From contig CAMTMP010000016.1 in assembly GCA_947073545.1 (NCBI GenBank), positions 1 to 64,000 of the forward strand: DNA of 64,000 nt, given 5' to 3'. Made by a program: the position numbers and the translations under genes. Under the pieces are notes generated by a model. It was not told where the DNA came from, made no database searches, and worked only from the letters and a program-made list of their open reading frames with translations. Position 1 is the first letter of the stretch. Each line of letters begins with the position of its first letter. Shown here piece after piece: positions 9,175-17,995 of this stretch. This DNA comes from an uncultured bacterium. GTDB taxonomy: Bacteria > Bacillota > Clostridia > Lachnospirales > Lachnospiraceae.

Positions 9175-9951
9175 TCAGCCCGCGTCGTCCGCCGTCTGCA
9201 CACCCTCTTCCTCCGCCTGTGCTTCGGAATCTGCTCCATCCGCCTGTGCGCCTTCGTCCGTACTTTCATCGGTTTCCGCCTGCACCGCACTGCCGTTTCG
9301 GACGCCGAAGATATTACTGGTTCCCGTGGTAACACCGGAAATATTAGGCTCCACATAAGGCGTCTGCGTTCCGGTCAGATAGAAAAATTCTAATTGCAGG
9401 CTGCCTGTCAGATATCCGTCTTCACCTGTGGCAAGGGAAACCCGGGAGACAGATTTTTTAGAGTCTATTCCGTAGATATAATTCAATACGTTTTTCAAGC
9501 CGTTATTGGTAGTTTTCACACCGACAGTCGTATCCAGCTTATACATGCCGATCCCGTCGTCCTGAAGCTCATATCCCTCTTCCGTGACCAAAGCCCCTTC
9601 GTAGGGAACGATCTGCGCCGGCTGCAGGCTGACATTCGGCACCCGCACATCGTTCGCATCCACCAGTTCCATATTGTAAAGGTACATCACCTGATCTTCT
9701 ACTCTGACCCCCGACGCAAAGCTGTCTGCCACGGCGTCGCTTTCCGCCTTCATGCGCTCTATATCCGCGATATACTCGGGCATTTTGCCGTTCATAATCT
9801 CCAGACGGTCCACCGACTTCTGTAATTCCTCATTCTGTAAGTGGATCTCTTCCGTCTTCACCATATTCCTCTTATAGATAAACTGCCATGAGACAAACAG
9901 CGCCAAGACTCCAAACACGATCAGCAGAAGTTGTATTTCGTTCTTTTTCAT
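9175..9951 (-). CDS. PilO-like inner-membrane alignment protein
   Basis: The 258-residue protein has a short cytoplasmic start (MKKNEIQ), one membrane helix (LLLIVFGVLALFVSWQFIY) and then a coiled coil rich in Glu, Lys and Leu to about residue 75. A ferredoxin-like extracytoplasmic domain and an acidic Glu/Asp/Ala-rich tail follow. This is the layout of PilO, which pairs with PilN and links PilM to the rest of the T4P machine. It starts 12 bp after the PilM-PilN fusion, with GGAGG before the ATG. Sequence identity to PilO is low, so the call rests on architecture and position. Confidence 0.75.
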   Translation of the reverse strand: MKKNEIQLLLIVFGVLALFVSWQFIYKRNMVKTEEIHLQNEELQKSVDRLEIMNGKMPEYIADIERMKAESDAVADSFASGVRVEDQVMYLYNMELVDANDVRVPNVSLQPAQIVPYEGALVTEEGYELQDDGIGMYKLDTTVGVKTTNNGLKNVLNYIYGIDSKKSVSRVSLATGEDGYLTGSLQLEFFYLTGTQTPYVEPNISGVTTGTSNIFGVRNGSAVQAETDESTDEGAQADGADSEAQAEEEGVQTADDAG

Positions 9952-9963
9952 TTGTTCCGCCTC

Positions 9964-11610
9964 CTACTCTAAAATCTCTTCATCGGCTGCTGTGTCAACG
10001 GCGCTGTCCGTCTGCGCAGGCGCCTCCGGCACGGGCGTCGGATCAGACCCGCCCTTATACTGTACCTGAACCGTGAAACTTACCTTCGGCTCCTCCTCCT
10101 GCACTTCTCCGTCCATCACGGCACCCGAGTCTGTCATCCCGACAACCTCTACCCCCGCTACACTGTCAAAGGTGCGGAATGTCTGGACCAGCTTCGCCGC
10201 CTCCTTCTTATCCGCAACCGTCACCGACAGGCTCACACCGTTTAAGTCCGCGTTAAAGGCCTGCACATTCAGGGAAGTCGGCATCTTTTTCTGCATCTCT
10301 TCTATAAAACTCACCAGATCGTTATTCAGCGTCACGGTATTGCTCTCGAAAAACGCCAGCTTTTCAAAGGTATATTTCTGCTGTAAATATTCTTTATATA
10401 TGGTTTCCGCTTCGGCAAGCTCCGTGATCCGGTTATTCAGCCTGACATTTTCGTCCTTCGCCGACTTTAGACCGATCAGAGACGCAGCCGTCAGAACCGC
10501 CGCGCCCAGAAACGATGCCACGGCAAAGAGAACCGCGACTCTGAATTTGTCCTTCTCATCCGGCATAAGCTGTATCGATTTCTTCGCTTTTTCCTTCTCA
10601 CCCATGAAACCGAGCGGTGAAAGCGACGCACCGATACAGGTTAAGAACTCGCCGAAGCTCTTATCCTTAAAAAATTTCTCAATCTGTAATCCCTTAATCT
10701 CCCTAAGCGGCACAAGGGGCATCTCGATGGTGTTTGAAATCAGTTCGGCAAGCCCCTTAAAGTCCCCGCCCAGCCCGGACAGATATGCCTTATCGATGGC
10801 CGCGCCGTTATTACGTGTAAAGTAATCCACAACACGCGCTATGCCGTTGATCAGATAACTGAGAGACTGCACGATGTCGTCATTCATGCACTCCCTGTCC
10901 TTAAAGATATTTACTGCTTCCTCATAACCGGGCTTCTGAAATTCCTCCATCTCCATCATGGCGGACACGGCATCATCCACACCGTAAGCAACCGTTCTCT
11001 GCAACACCACGGTCTGGTTCTGCAAAATCGTGATGATCGTAGAACTCTCATCCACCTTGACTACCATCTGGACGCCCGTGTCACAATGCCTGCGGAGCAC
11101 CTGATAAATACTGTTCCCGCTGTAGTCCAGCGAGACGATGTTGCATCCGAGCGCCTGCGCCAGTTGAAAATAGCCCGCCGCCATCAGTTTCGGGACAGCA
11201 TAGACGATCACCTTGTACTGCTTTGGCCCATTTTCGTTCTCCAATGTCCCGACGATGCTGTGCCCGATCTCATACTGCTCCAGATCAACGGGAAAATAAT
11301 CAGACACATTCGCCTTGATCAGATCCTTCACTTTATTCTCTTTTACAAACGGAATGGTAATTTCACGATTGGCGATCTTCGTGGAAGTCATGGAAAAGAC
11401 GATCTGTTTCGTCTTGATCCGGTTTTCCTGAAACGCCGTTTTGATTGCGCTGACCAGCTCCTCATTCACATTCAGAATACCGTCGTTCACCGTTCCTTCC
11501 GGCGTCTGAACGCTGATCGAACGGTATACTCTGGGATTCTTTGTCTTGTAATCCTCCTCACAAATCCTGATCCTGGAGGACCCCACTTCTATTCCCAATA
11601 CTTTCGACAT
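9964..11610 (-). CDS. pilM: PilM-PilN fusion, actin-like ATPase joined to its membrane partner
   Basis: Residues 1-340 are PilM-like: VLGIEVGSSRIRI at the N-terminus is the phosphate-1 loop of the actin/FtsA fold, and KAYLSGLGGDFKGL near residue 280 fits the adenosine loop. After a linker, residues about 355-380 form a membrane helix (FRVAVLFAVASFLGAAVLTA), followed by a coiled coil and a PilN-like domain with LNVQAFNADLNGVSLSVTV. In most bacteria PilM binds the cytoplasmic tail of a separate PilN; here both are one 548-residue chain. AAGGGGG precedes the ATG. The stop is 12 bp before the PilO-like gene. The C-terminal tail is rich in Pro, Ala and Asp. Confidence 0.85.
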   Translation of the reverse strand: MSKVLGIEVGSSRIRICEEDYKTKNPRVYRSISVQTPEGTVNDGILNVNEELVSAIKTAFQENRIKTKQIVFSMTSTKIANREITIPFVKENKVKDLIKANVSDYFPVDLEQYEIGHSIVGTLENENGPKQYKVIVYAVPKLMAAGYFQLAQALGCNIVSLDYSGNSIYQVLRRHCDTGVQMVVKVDESSTIITILQNQTVVLQRTVAYGVDDAVSAMMEMEEFQKPGYEEAVNIFKDRECMNDDIVQSLSYLINGIARVVDYFTRNNGAAIDKAYLSGLGGDFKGLAELISNTIEMPLVPLREIKGLQIEKFFKDKSFGEFLTCIGASLSPLGFMGEKEKAKKSIQLMPDEKDKFRVAVLFAVASFLGAAVLTAASLIGLKSAKDENVRLNNRITELAEAETIYKEYLQQKYTFEKLAFFESNTVTLNNDLVSFIEEMQKKMPTSLNVQAFNADLNGVSLSVTVADKKEAAKLVQTFRTFDSVAGVEVVGMTDSGAVMDGEVQEEEPKVSFTVQVQYKGGSDPTPVPEAPAQTDSAVDTAADEEILE

Positions 11611-11644
11611 CTGTTTTACCCCCTTGCCGAATCCTACCCTTATT

Positions 11645-11661
11645 TTATCTGCAGCAGATAA
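11645..11661. promoter_or_regulatory. Perfect 17-bp palindrome upstream of the PilM-PilN gene
   Basis: TTATCTGC and GCAGATAA flank a single central base. It lies about 35-50 bases upstream of the PilM-PilN start codon in a 122-bp gap. It may be an operator or a small RNA hairpin; nothing else supports either reading. Confidence 0.35.
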
Positions 11662-11732
11662 TCTATGATAAAGACCATCTTATACTATGATCTCTGTTTC
11701 CCAAGTCATATATCCAAATTTTCATCCTGATC

Positions 11733-12491
11733 TTATAGACCGGCCCATGACAAATACCATGCAATCATCCGGTCTCCCGCCAGCGCGGAAATCAGAATCC
11801 CTATCGACAAATACGGACCAAAAGCAAGCATGTGCCCCTGTCCGCTTACCCGCATCCGGGCAATGTGTATGACGGAACCGATGATACATCCCATGACAAA
11901 GGCGAGTAAAATCTGTTTCCATCCAAGCAAAAGGCCGCTCACCGCCATCAGCTTAATATCACCGCCGCCGATGCCGCGTCCCCCCGTAACCAAATAAACC
12001 AAATAGAGAAAACCGCTGACAAGAAGGAACCCGACCGCATAGTCAGACCAATGCGTATAGTCCGTCGCTATGCGGATCAGCCCCAGCGCCAGTATAAATA
12101 GGTTGATCCCCACCGGGATCTCGTAAGTGCGAAAATCAATCACGCTTAAAATGATCAATGCGGAGGCAAGCAGCGCAAAAAGTAGGGCTTCCACGCTTAT
12201 ACCATATACCGCGAACACGATACAGTAGAGCGCTCCGTTCAGCAGCTCAACGACGGGATACTGAACGGAGATTTTCTGCTTACAGCTACGACACCTTCCC
12301 CTAAGCCACAGATAGCTGCATACCGGCACGAGATCGTACCATCTCAACCGATACCCACAGTGCATACAGTGCGACCGTATCTTCACGATATTCTCCTGTT
12401 TCGGGATGCGCAAGATACAGACGTTTAAGAAACTGCCAATCACGATCCCGTAGAGGAATATGATTATGTAGAAAAGTACTGTGGGTAGCAT
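11733..12491 (-). CDS. pilD: Type IV prepilin peptidase / N-methyltransferase
   Basis: This 252-residue polytopic membrane protein has the A24 peptidase layout: an N-terminal helix, a cytoplasmic zinc-binding loop with CMHC and CRSC pairs, then about seven helices. The two catalytic aspartates are seen in VIDFRTYEIP and GGGDIKLM. PilD enzymes cleave prepilin signals after Gly and methylate the new N-terminal Phe. The gene lies between the major pilin and the PilM-PilN gene and so can process all the prepilins of the locus. AAAGGA lies upstream of the ATG. Confidence 0.95.
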   Translation of the reverse strand: MLPTVLFYIIIFLYGIVIGSFLNVCILRIPKQENIVKIRSHCMHCGYRLRWYDLVPVCSYLWLRGRCRSCKQKISVQYPVVELLNGALYCIVFAVYGISVEALLFALLASALIILSVIDFRTYEIPVGINLFILALGLIRIATDYTHWSDYAVGFLLVSGFLYLVYLVTGGRGIGGGDIKLMAVSGLLLGWKQILLAFVMGCIIGSVIHIARMRVSGQGHMLAFGPYLSIGILISALAGDRMIAWYLSWAGL

Positions 12492-12563
12492 GGGGTGTGT
12501 CCTTTCCGAGATGCTATATATTGATAAATACTTCTTTTTGAAACAGCACCTAAAAGCAGTAAA

Positions 12564-13049
12564 CTAAAAATTCTGCGTAATTCGGTCTGCCAACTTCTGA
12601 TTAGGTTCGCTAGCCCAACTATCCGCTTTAACCTTTACAATTCCAGCATCTACATAAATCGTAATGGTAGGCATATCTGTAGCATATGTATTAGATCCTA
12701 ATTTAACATCGCTCAGGGCAATTGTTTGTGTCAACTCCTTATCAAGCGAATCATGATCTCCCGCACTCGGTGTTTTTAATTCGTGCGAGGTAGCATCAAA
12801 CGTATAAGTTAATCCAGTGGCTCCTGCGGTTGTAACTTCTTCCCATACTTTTTCCTCAGCCGCCGATATTTTGAGAATATTAGCTACATCTGCAATAGCC
12901 GAATTATCTCTTTGCCACTTTGTCTTCTCCACATATCTTAAATACTGGGGCGCCAGCACGCCGATCAGCACTGCCATGATCGCAACGACGATGATCAGCT
13001 CGACAAGGGAAAAACCTTTGTTTGTCAATGATTTCTGTTCTCTTTTCAT
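12564..13049 (-). CDS. Major type IV pilin
   Basis: The 161-residue protein begins MKREQKSLTNKGFSLVELII. The prepilin signal has a short basic leader, Gly-Phe cleavage site and Glu at +5, followed by a 25-residue hydrophobic helix and a compact soluble domain. No Cys pair is seen in the C-terminal part, so there is no classical disulfide loop. AAGGAG lies 7 bases before the ATG. Its size and place directly after pilC suggest the major subunit rather than a minor one. The 177-bp gap upstream could hold its own promoter, but I found no convincing boxes. Confidence 0.9.
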   Translation of the reverse strand: MKREQKSLTNKGFSLVELIIVVAIMAVLIGVLAPQYLRYVEKTKWQRDNSAIADVANILKISAAEEKVWEEVTTAGATGLTYTFDATSHELKTPSAGDHDSLDKELTQTIALSDVKLGSNTYATDMPTITIYVDAGIVKVKADSWASEPNQKLADRITQNF

Positions 13050-13226
13050 ATTCTCTTTCTCCTTCTTTCCTCATAATATTTTTGCTCTATCTTAAACGCT
13101 CCGCCCTACTCAAGCGCTTAATTCATGGCTTATAGCAACAAGTGCGCGTTCCCTCAGACCTTCATCCGCCGTCCAAATTCATGCACGCATGATTTGTCCG
13201 TCAGGTTCGGTCCGGCTGAACTGTTA

Positions 13227-14441
13227 TTATATATTATCCAGCGCCTCGTACATCTTCATCATCGGGGCCAGCACCGAAGCGATCAGCACGCTGACAATCG
13301 CCGCCAGCACGATAATAATCATAGGCTCCATCATCGCCATGAGAGACTGTACCGCCATCTCCACTTCCTCTTCGTAATACTCCGCCATCTTATCCAGCAT
13401 ATCCTCGACGGCTCCGGACTCCTCGCCGATTCTGACCATGTGATATGCCATGGGCGGAAACAGGCCGCAGTCCTCTAACGGTTTGGAAAAAGGTACGCCC
13501 AGTCCGATCTGTTCCTTCGCGTCCAAAAGCGCCTCCTTAAACCAGATGTTCGTCATGGTATTGGCCACGATCTCCACCGTCTCCACCATGGGAACACCCG
13601 CCGCCATCAGCGTGCCCATGGTACGCGCCATGGAAGCCGCCGACGACTTGATCGTCAGCTCTTTGATCCCCGGAAGTGAAATGGCCGCCTTGCCAAATAC
13701 ATGTTTCCCAAGGTCCGTCTCCGCAAACGCCTTCGTCCCAAGCACCAAGATTACCACGCCCCCTAAGAGCAGATACCACTTGTTCTTAACGAAATTGCTG
13801 GCTGTGAGAACCGCCTTGGTGATATCCGGCAGTTCCGTATCCAGCGTCTCGAACATGGCCGCATACTGGGGAATGACAAATACCAGCATGACAATCACCA
13901 CGGCAATCGCCACCACCATAAGCACGATCGGATACACCATTGCCTTCTTGACAAGCGCCTGCGTCCTGCTGCGCCGTTCGAGCTGGGTCGCTACACGATC
14001 CATGGAATTTTCCAGACTTCCCGAAGCCTCGCCCGCCGCCACCATGCTCACCATAATGCTCGGAAAAACCGTCGGTTCCTTCGCCAGAGACTCCGCCAGC
14101 GGTTCGCCCTTTTCCATGCTGACCCTGACTGTTTCCAGCGCCTTCTTCAGCCGCTTATTCTCCGTCTGCTGGCAGAGCATTCTCATCGCGTCCAGAATAC
14201 TCACGCCCGCCTTCGTCATACTCACGAACTGGCGGCAGAACACGCTCAAATCTCTCGCTGTCGGCTTGCCGCCGATCTCGATATTGATATCTCTCGTCAG
14301 CGCGCTCTGCTCCCCAATCTTGATGACTGTCAAATTCTGTCGTTTCAGTTCCGTTCTCGCTGCGTTCGGCGAATCGGCTGTGATACTTCCTTTTGAAGTT
14401 TTTCCGGTTTTATCAATCGCCTCATATCCGTAAACCGCCAT
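13227..14441 (-). CDS. pilC: Type IV pilus inner-membrane platform protein PilC
   Basis: The 404-residue protein carries two GspF/PilC domains. The first spans residues 65-190 (FCRQFVSMTKAGVSILDAMR), followed by two membrane helices around 170-240; the second spans 270-390 (MARTMGTLMAAGVPMVETVE) and ends with a last helix. PilC is the platform on which the cytoplasmic ATPases act during pilus extension and retraction. It is the first gene of the pilus unit that follows the terminator after pilT, and the G-tract promoter at 14500-14525 reads into it. Confidence 0.95.
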   Translation of the reverse strand: MAVYGYEAIDKTGKTSKGSITADSPNAARTELKRQNLTVIKIGEQSALTRDINIEIGGKPTARDLSVFCRQFVSMTKAGVSILDAMRMLCQQTENKRLKKALETVRVSMEKGEPLAESLAKEPTVFPSIMVSMVAAGEASGSLENSMDRVATQLERRSRTQALVKKAMVYPIVLMVVAIAVVIVMLVFVIPQYAAMFETLDTELPDITKAVLTASNFVKNKWYLLLGGVVILVLGTKAFAETDLGKHVFGKAAISLPGIKELTIKSSAASMARTMGTLMAAGVPMVETVEIVANTMTNIWFKEALLDAKEQIGLGVPFSKPLEDCGLFPPMAYHMVRIGEESGAVEDMLDKMAEYYEEEVEMAVQSLMAMMEPMIIIVLAAIVSVLIASVLAPMMKMYEALDNI

Positions 14442-14499
14442 CTTATGCCCTCTTTCCGCCCTTTCTTAGATCCAAGGGTAAAATCCCCCCTAATTTTAT

Positions 14500-14525
14500 A
14501 TTATACCCCCCCCTAAAAAAGTCAA
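14500..14525 (-). promoter_or_regulatory. Promoter of the pilC pilus unit with a G8 tract in the spacer
   Basis: On the minus strand TTGACT (14525-14520) and TATAAT (14505-14500) are separated by only 14 bases, made of five T, one A and eight G. An alternative box TATAAA at 14500-14495 gives 19 bases. The intergenic stretch 14442-14879 holds this promoter, a second G6 run at 14485-14490 in the leader and the pilT terminator; nothing else is evident in it. Confidence 0.65.
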
Positions 14526-14776
14526 GCATCGCGCGTGCTGCCACACGCATTAACCGACCGCCGCCGTCTTCCGGGCATTTTTGCCAATCCCGTCTCATCC
14601 AAAACATTATGCGGCCCGTTTTATCTTATATATTCACTTTACCAAACCGACGGATAATCACAACCCCTTTGGCACGGTTTGCACTTTTCAGGGTACGATT
14701 TGCAGACGGGTTTCACCTTTCGCAAGGATCAGAGGCCGCGATAACAAACAAAAAAACCGCCAAACAAATAGAAAAA

Positions 14777-14834
14777 GAACACCCTTGACAGAAAGACAAA
14801 TGTTGAGAAAACATTGATTCTATCAAGGGTGTTC
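14777..14834 (-). terminator. Terminator downstream of pilT
   Basis: GAACACCCTTGA and TCAAGGGTGTTC form a perfect 12-bp stem with a 34-base loop that contains a second small hairpin (AATGTT and AACATT). On the minus strand the stem is followed by TTTTTC. It separates pilT from the pilC unit. Confidence 0.7.
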
Positions 14835-14879
14835 TACTTATTACATCAGAGAGTCATAAATAATAGGATGAAGCAGTCA

Positions 14880-15935
14880 TCAGATGACCTTATTCTGCAT
14901 CCCGTCAGGGTCCTGCGCAAACTGTATCGCCATCTCCCGGTCGATCTTTCCTTCGTAGTACAATTGTATGATCGCGTCATCCATGTTGATCATTCCAAGC
15001 TTCCGGTTGGTCTGCATGACAGACGAAAGCTGATGCGACTTTCCCTCACGGATCAGGTTTCTGACCGCATGGTTCGCGTGCATCACCTCAAAGGCCGCCA
15101 CCCGGCCCTCTCCATCCATTGTCGGAATAAGCTGCTGGGAAATAACAGCTTCCAAGACATTTGCCAACTGCACCCTGATCTGCTGCTGCTGGTGAGGCGG
15201 AAATACGTCTATTACTCGATCCACGGTGCTGGCCGCGCCGATGGTGTGCAAGGTGGAGAGCACAAGGTGTCCGGTCTCCGCCGCCGTGATCGCCACGCTT
15301 ATCGTCTCGAAATCGCGCATCTCGCCTACCAGAATCACATCCGGGTCCTCACGCAGCGCCGCCCGCAGGGCATTGGCATAGCTCTGGGAATCCAAACCAA
15401 TCTCTCTCTGGTTTACCATCGCCATCTTGTGCTGATGCAGATACTCGATCGGGTCTTCCAGCGTAATCACATGGGCATCCCTGTTGTTGTTGATCTTGTC
15501 TATGATGGCCGCCAGTGTGGTGGACTTACCGCTTCCCGTAGGGCCTGTCACAAGAATCAGTCCACGCTTGCGCTCATAAAGGTTGATCACGGACTCCGGC
15601 ACTCCCAGTTTCTCCGGCGCAGGAACCTGCGTACCCACCAGACGCAGCGCCAATGCGGCAGAGCCTCTCTGCTTATAAACGTTGACACGGTACCTTCCCA
15701 GCTCCGGAATCGAGAAGGACATATCGTACTCGCCCCGCTCCTCAAAGCGCTCCCGCTGCAAGTCGGTCATGATAGAATAGGCGGCCGTCAGCGTATCCTG
15801 CGGCATCATCCTCGGGTATTCCATCGCTATCAGATTCCCGTTTACCCGCATTTTAGGCGGTATTCCCACTGTGATATGTACATCTGACGCACCGGCATCG
15901 CTGGCCGTCTGCATAATCTCCTGTATCGTCGGCAT
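14880..15935 (-). CDS. pilT: Twitching-motility retraction ATPase PilT
   Basis: The 351-residue length is typical of PilT. Residues 131-139 are the Walker A loop GPTGSGKST; the Asp box ITLEDPIEYLH, the Walker B region around DPDVILVGEMRD and the His box (TGHLVLSTLHT) follow. HAVRNLIREGK near residue 290 is the PilT-specific signature, which separates it from PilB/GspE. PilT is the hexameric motor that pulls pilin subunits back out of the fibre. It lies 27 bp after the HD-domain gene and is followed by a terminator, so it is likely expressed apart from the other pilus genes. Confidence 0.97.
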   Translation of the reverse strand: MPTIQEIMQTASDAGASDVHITVGIPPKMRVNGNLIAMEYPRMMPQDTLTAAYSIMTDLQRERFEERGEYDMSFSIPELGRYRVNVYKQRGSAALALRLVGTQVPAPEKLGVPESVINLYERKRGLILVTGPTGSGKSTTLAAIIDKINNNRDAHVITLEDPIEYLHQHKMAMVNQREIGLDSQSYANALRAALREDPDVILVGEMRDFETISVAITAAETGHLVLSTLHTIGAASTVDRVIDVFPPHQQQQIRVQLANVLEAVISQQLIPTMDGEGRVAAFEVMHANHAVRNLIREGKSHQLSSVMQTNRKLGMINMDDAIIQLYYEGKIDREMAIQFAQDPDGMQNKVI

Positions 15936-15962
15936 TTCCTTTTCCCCTCCTGCTTATGTATC

Positions 15963-17090
15963 TTAGATAATCGGAATCTCCTCGTATTCCGCCTCGTCAA
16001 CCTCTATCCCGCTTTTCTTTAACAAATCCATATCCATCACATGACGGTTATCCAGCGTCCTCATAATATCCCTGATCTCCAAATCCTCATACAGCTCCAT
16101 GTCCGCCAGATCAATCACGCTGTTATCCCGAAACATCAGGATCAGAGGCCGCAGGATGTCCGCTTCGTTCGCCGCAAGAACAAGCGCTTTCTCCCCGGTA
16201 TTCAGATCCACGCTGACGCCCGGCACCAGAATATTGACGGACTTAATTAACGCCTCCACCACTTTGCTGTGATAAACTTTCGGGTTGTTCAAAAGGAACT
16301 TGAGCGCCTCCACCTCAGAAGCCGGCTCCTTGTCCATTTTCATAGCGGTCATCCTGTCATAGGTTTCCGCCACAGCCAGCACCCGCGCTCCGTTCACAAG
16401 CCGGATCGAGGAAATGTCCTCTCCCGTTTTCACGCTTGCCAGCATCTTATACGCCTGCGTACAGATTCGTTTGATGTTCGGCTTCGTAGAAAAGGCCGTT
16501 TCCAGAAGAGCGTGTCCCCTCTCCTCGCGAATTTCCGTCGTCATATCAATCAAAGCGCCCCCGGCAGCGGTCTCGTCCTCAAAACGCATGATCTTTCCGA
16601 TATCATGGACGAGAGCCGCCTGCACCGTATCCATCTGCTCCTCCACCTTCATATTCATAGCATGTGTCATCATGGCGCAGAGTATCGCCACATTCAGGGA
16701 ATGCTTATATATGTAGTCCTCCTTGCTCCTCAAATTCTGCAAGAAATTGATTCTGGCGTCCATATGCCCGTAATTTTTAATGATGTTTGAGGCAATCATC
16801 TGCGCCCGCTGTGTCCGTCCGGTCTCGGCGATTACATCAAGCTCCTCTCTGATGGAAAACACACACATCGTCTGGAAACGCTCAAACTCCGCGTCCGCCC
16901 TCGTCATGGGCGGAACAGGTTCCGCGGGCTCCAGAATATAAATACCCAGCAGCCCGAAATTCTTGACGCTGTTGATCCCCTGTACCGTCAGCTTGGAATT
17001 TCTCTCATAGAGCAGAACGCCGTTTTTATTGTAAATAGGACGCGCCAATCTCATTCCGGTCTTTAAATCTTCGCTCTTTACAAAACGCAT
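15963..17090 (-). CDS. HD-domain protein with degenerate GYP region
   Basis: The 375-residue protein has an N-terminal part (1-60) like the DUF3391-type domain found before HD-GYP domains. The metal-binding His130 (YIYKHSLNVA) and His162-Asp163 (LVHDIGK) are kept. The HHERxDGxGYP segment expected about 60 residues later is absent; instead the stretch reads TQAYKMLASVKTGEDI. HD-GYP proteins hydrolyse cyclic di-GMP, and this nucleotide controls many T4P systems, but activity is doubtful here. It may act as a receptor or a regulator. It sits between sigK and pilT with 39 and 27 bp gaps. Confidence 0.8.
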   Translation of the reverse strand: MRFVKSEDLKTGMRLARPIYNKNGVLLYERNSKLTVQGINSVKNFGLLGIYILEPAEPVPPMTRADAEFERFQTMCVFSIREELDVIAETGRTQRAQMIASNIIKNYGHMDARINFLQNLRSKEDYIYKHSLNVAILCAMMTHAMNMKVEEQMDTVQAALVHDIGKIMRFEDETAAGGALIDMTTEIREERGHALLETAFSTKPNIKRICTQAYKMLASVKTGEDISSIRLVNGARVLAVAETYDRMTAMKMDKEPASEVEALKFLLNNPKVYHSKVVEALIKSVNILVPGVSVDLNTGEKALVLAANEADILRPLILMFRDNSVIDLADMELYEDLEIRDIMRTLDNRHVMDMDLLKKSGIEVDEAEYEEIPII

Positions 17091-17129
17091 GATCCCATTT
17101 CCTCCCTTCTATCATTCACACCTTTGGGG

Positions 17130-17774
17130 CTATTGCATGCCAAAGGCCTCGTACCCCTCCTTTAGCTTTTCTAATGCTCTTTTCTCAATTCTGGACACAT
17201 AGCTTCTGGAAATGCCAAGCCTGTGGCCAATCTCCCTCTGTGTGATCTCCTGCCCGCTCAAAAGGCCATAGCGCATCAAAATGATCTCTTTTTCCCTGTC
17301 CGAGAGCCTGTCGGCGATCAGACCTTTCAGCCGCTGCAGCTTATCCTCCACTTCCATCCTGTCGATCACGTCCACCTGATCCTGTTCGATTACGTCGAGC
17401 AGGCTGATTTCGTTGCCCTCCCTGTCCGTACCGATAGGCTCATACAAAGAAACTTCTCTGGAAGTCTTTTTCTTCGCCCGCAGGAGCATTAAAAGCTCAT
17501 TGTCTATGCAACGCGACGCATAAGTACTGAGTTTCCCTTTCCCCGCGTCAAAGGAATCTATCGCCTTAATCAATCCGATGGTGCCAATGGATATCAGATC
17601 TTCCATGTCCTCATCTATGTTCTGGTATTTCTTGGCGATATGCGCCACCAGACGTAAATTCCGCTCCACCAGAATCCCTTTGGCCTCCCCACGCTCTCTT
17701 TCGCTTCCTGTTTTAAGCCGCCCCAGATAGACGGCCTCATCCTTCGCAGAAAGTGGCTGACTGAATGTTTTCAA
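17130..17774 (-). CDS. sigK: Sporulation sigma factor SigK, without a pro-sequence
   Basis: The 214 residues match SigK-type sigma factors across regions 2-4: [68 protein letters not shown] and [15 protein letters not shown]. The start is TTG at 17774 with GGAGG 6 bases upstream. In Bacillus subtilis pro-SigK carries 20 extra N-terminal residues that are removed; here the protein starts at the equivalent of the mature end, and an upstream ATG in another frame hits a stop at once. SigK directs late mother-cell transcription. A consensus-like vegetative promoter lies at 17872-17900. It is 39 bp from the HD gene, so read-through into pilT is possible. Confidence 0.9.
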   Translation of the reverse strand: MKTFSQPLSAKDEAVYLGRLKTGSERERGEAKGILVERNLRLVAHIAKKYQNIDEDMEDLISIGTIGLIKAIDSFDAGKGKLSTYASRCIDNELLMLLRAKKKTSREVSLYEPIGTDREGNEISLLDVIEQDQVDVIDRMEVEDKLQRLKGLIADRLSDREKEIILMRYGLLSGQEITQREIGHRLGISRSYVSRIEKRALEKLKEGYEAFGMQ

Positions 17775-17871
17775 AAGGAGCCTCCAAAGTCCATTTACTC
17801 TATTCTATGACCCGGCGGCTTTCCAAGTGCCTTTCCATCTGTCCCAATTACAAATAGGATTCTTTCATTTT

Positions 17872-17900
17872 ATTATACAAGCATAACAGGGGAAATTCAA
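17872..17900 (-). promoter_or_regulatory. Predicted sigma-A-type promoter upstream of sigK
   Basis: On the minus strand TTGAAT and TATAAT are 17 bases apart, about 100 bases before the TTG start of sigK. Confidence 0.55.
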
Positions 17901-17995
17901 TACTGTTCCCCGATCCGAGATGGAACAGAATCCCCTCCTGCGCCATTTTCATATCCTTCCGGTAGAGATCGTCCGCCCCGGCCCAGCCCCACATC

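Noticed and set aside
9087-9356. N-terminal extension of the PilV-like protein
   Set aside because: It overlaps the end of the PilO-like gene, is Arg-rich, and the GTG at 9086 with GGAGG gives a proper prepilin start.
13212-13226. GGCTGAACTGTTAT after the pilC stop, similar to the MITE end
   Set aside because: Only a single end is present, with no partner and no flanking direct repeat.
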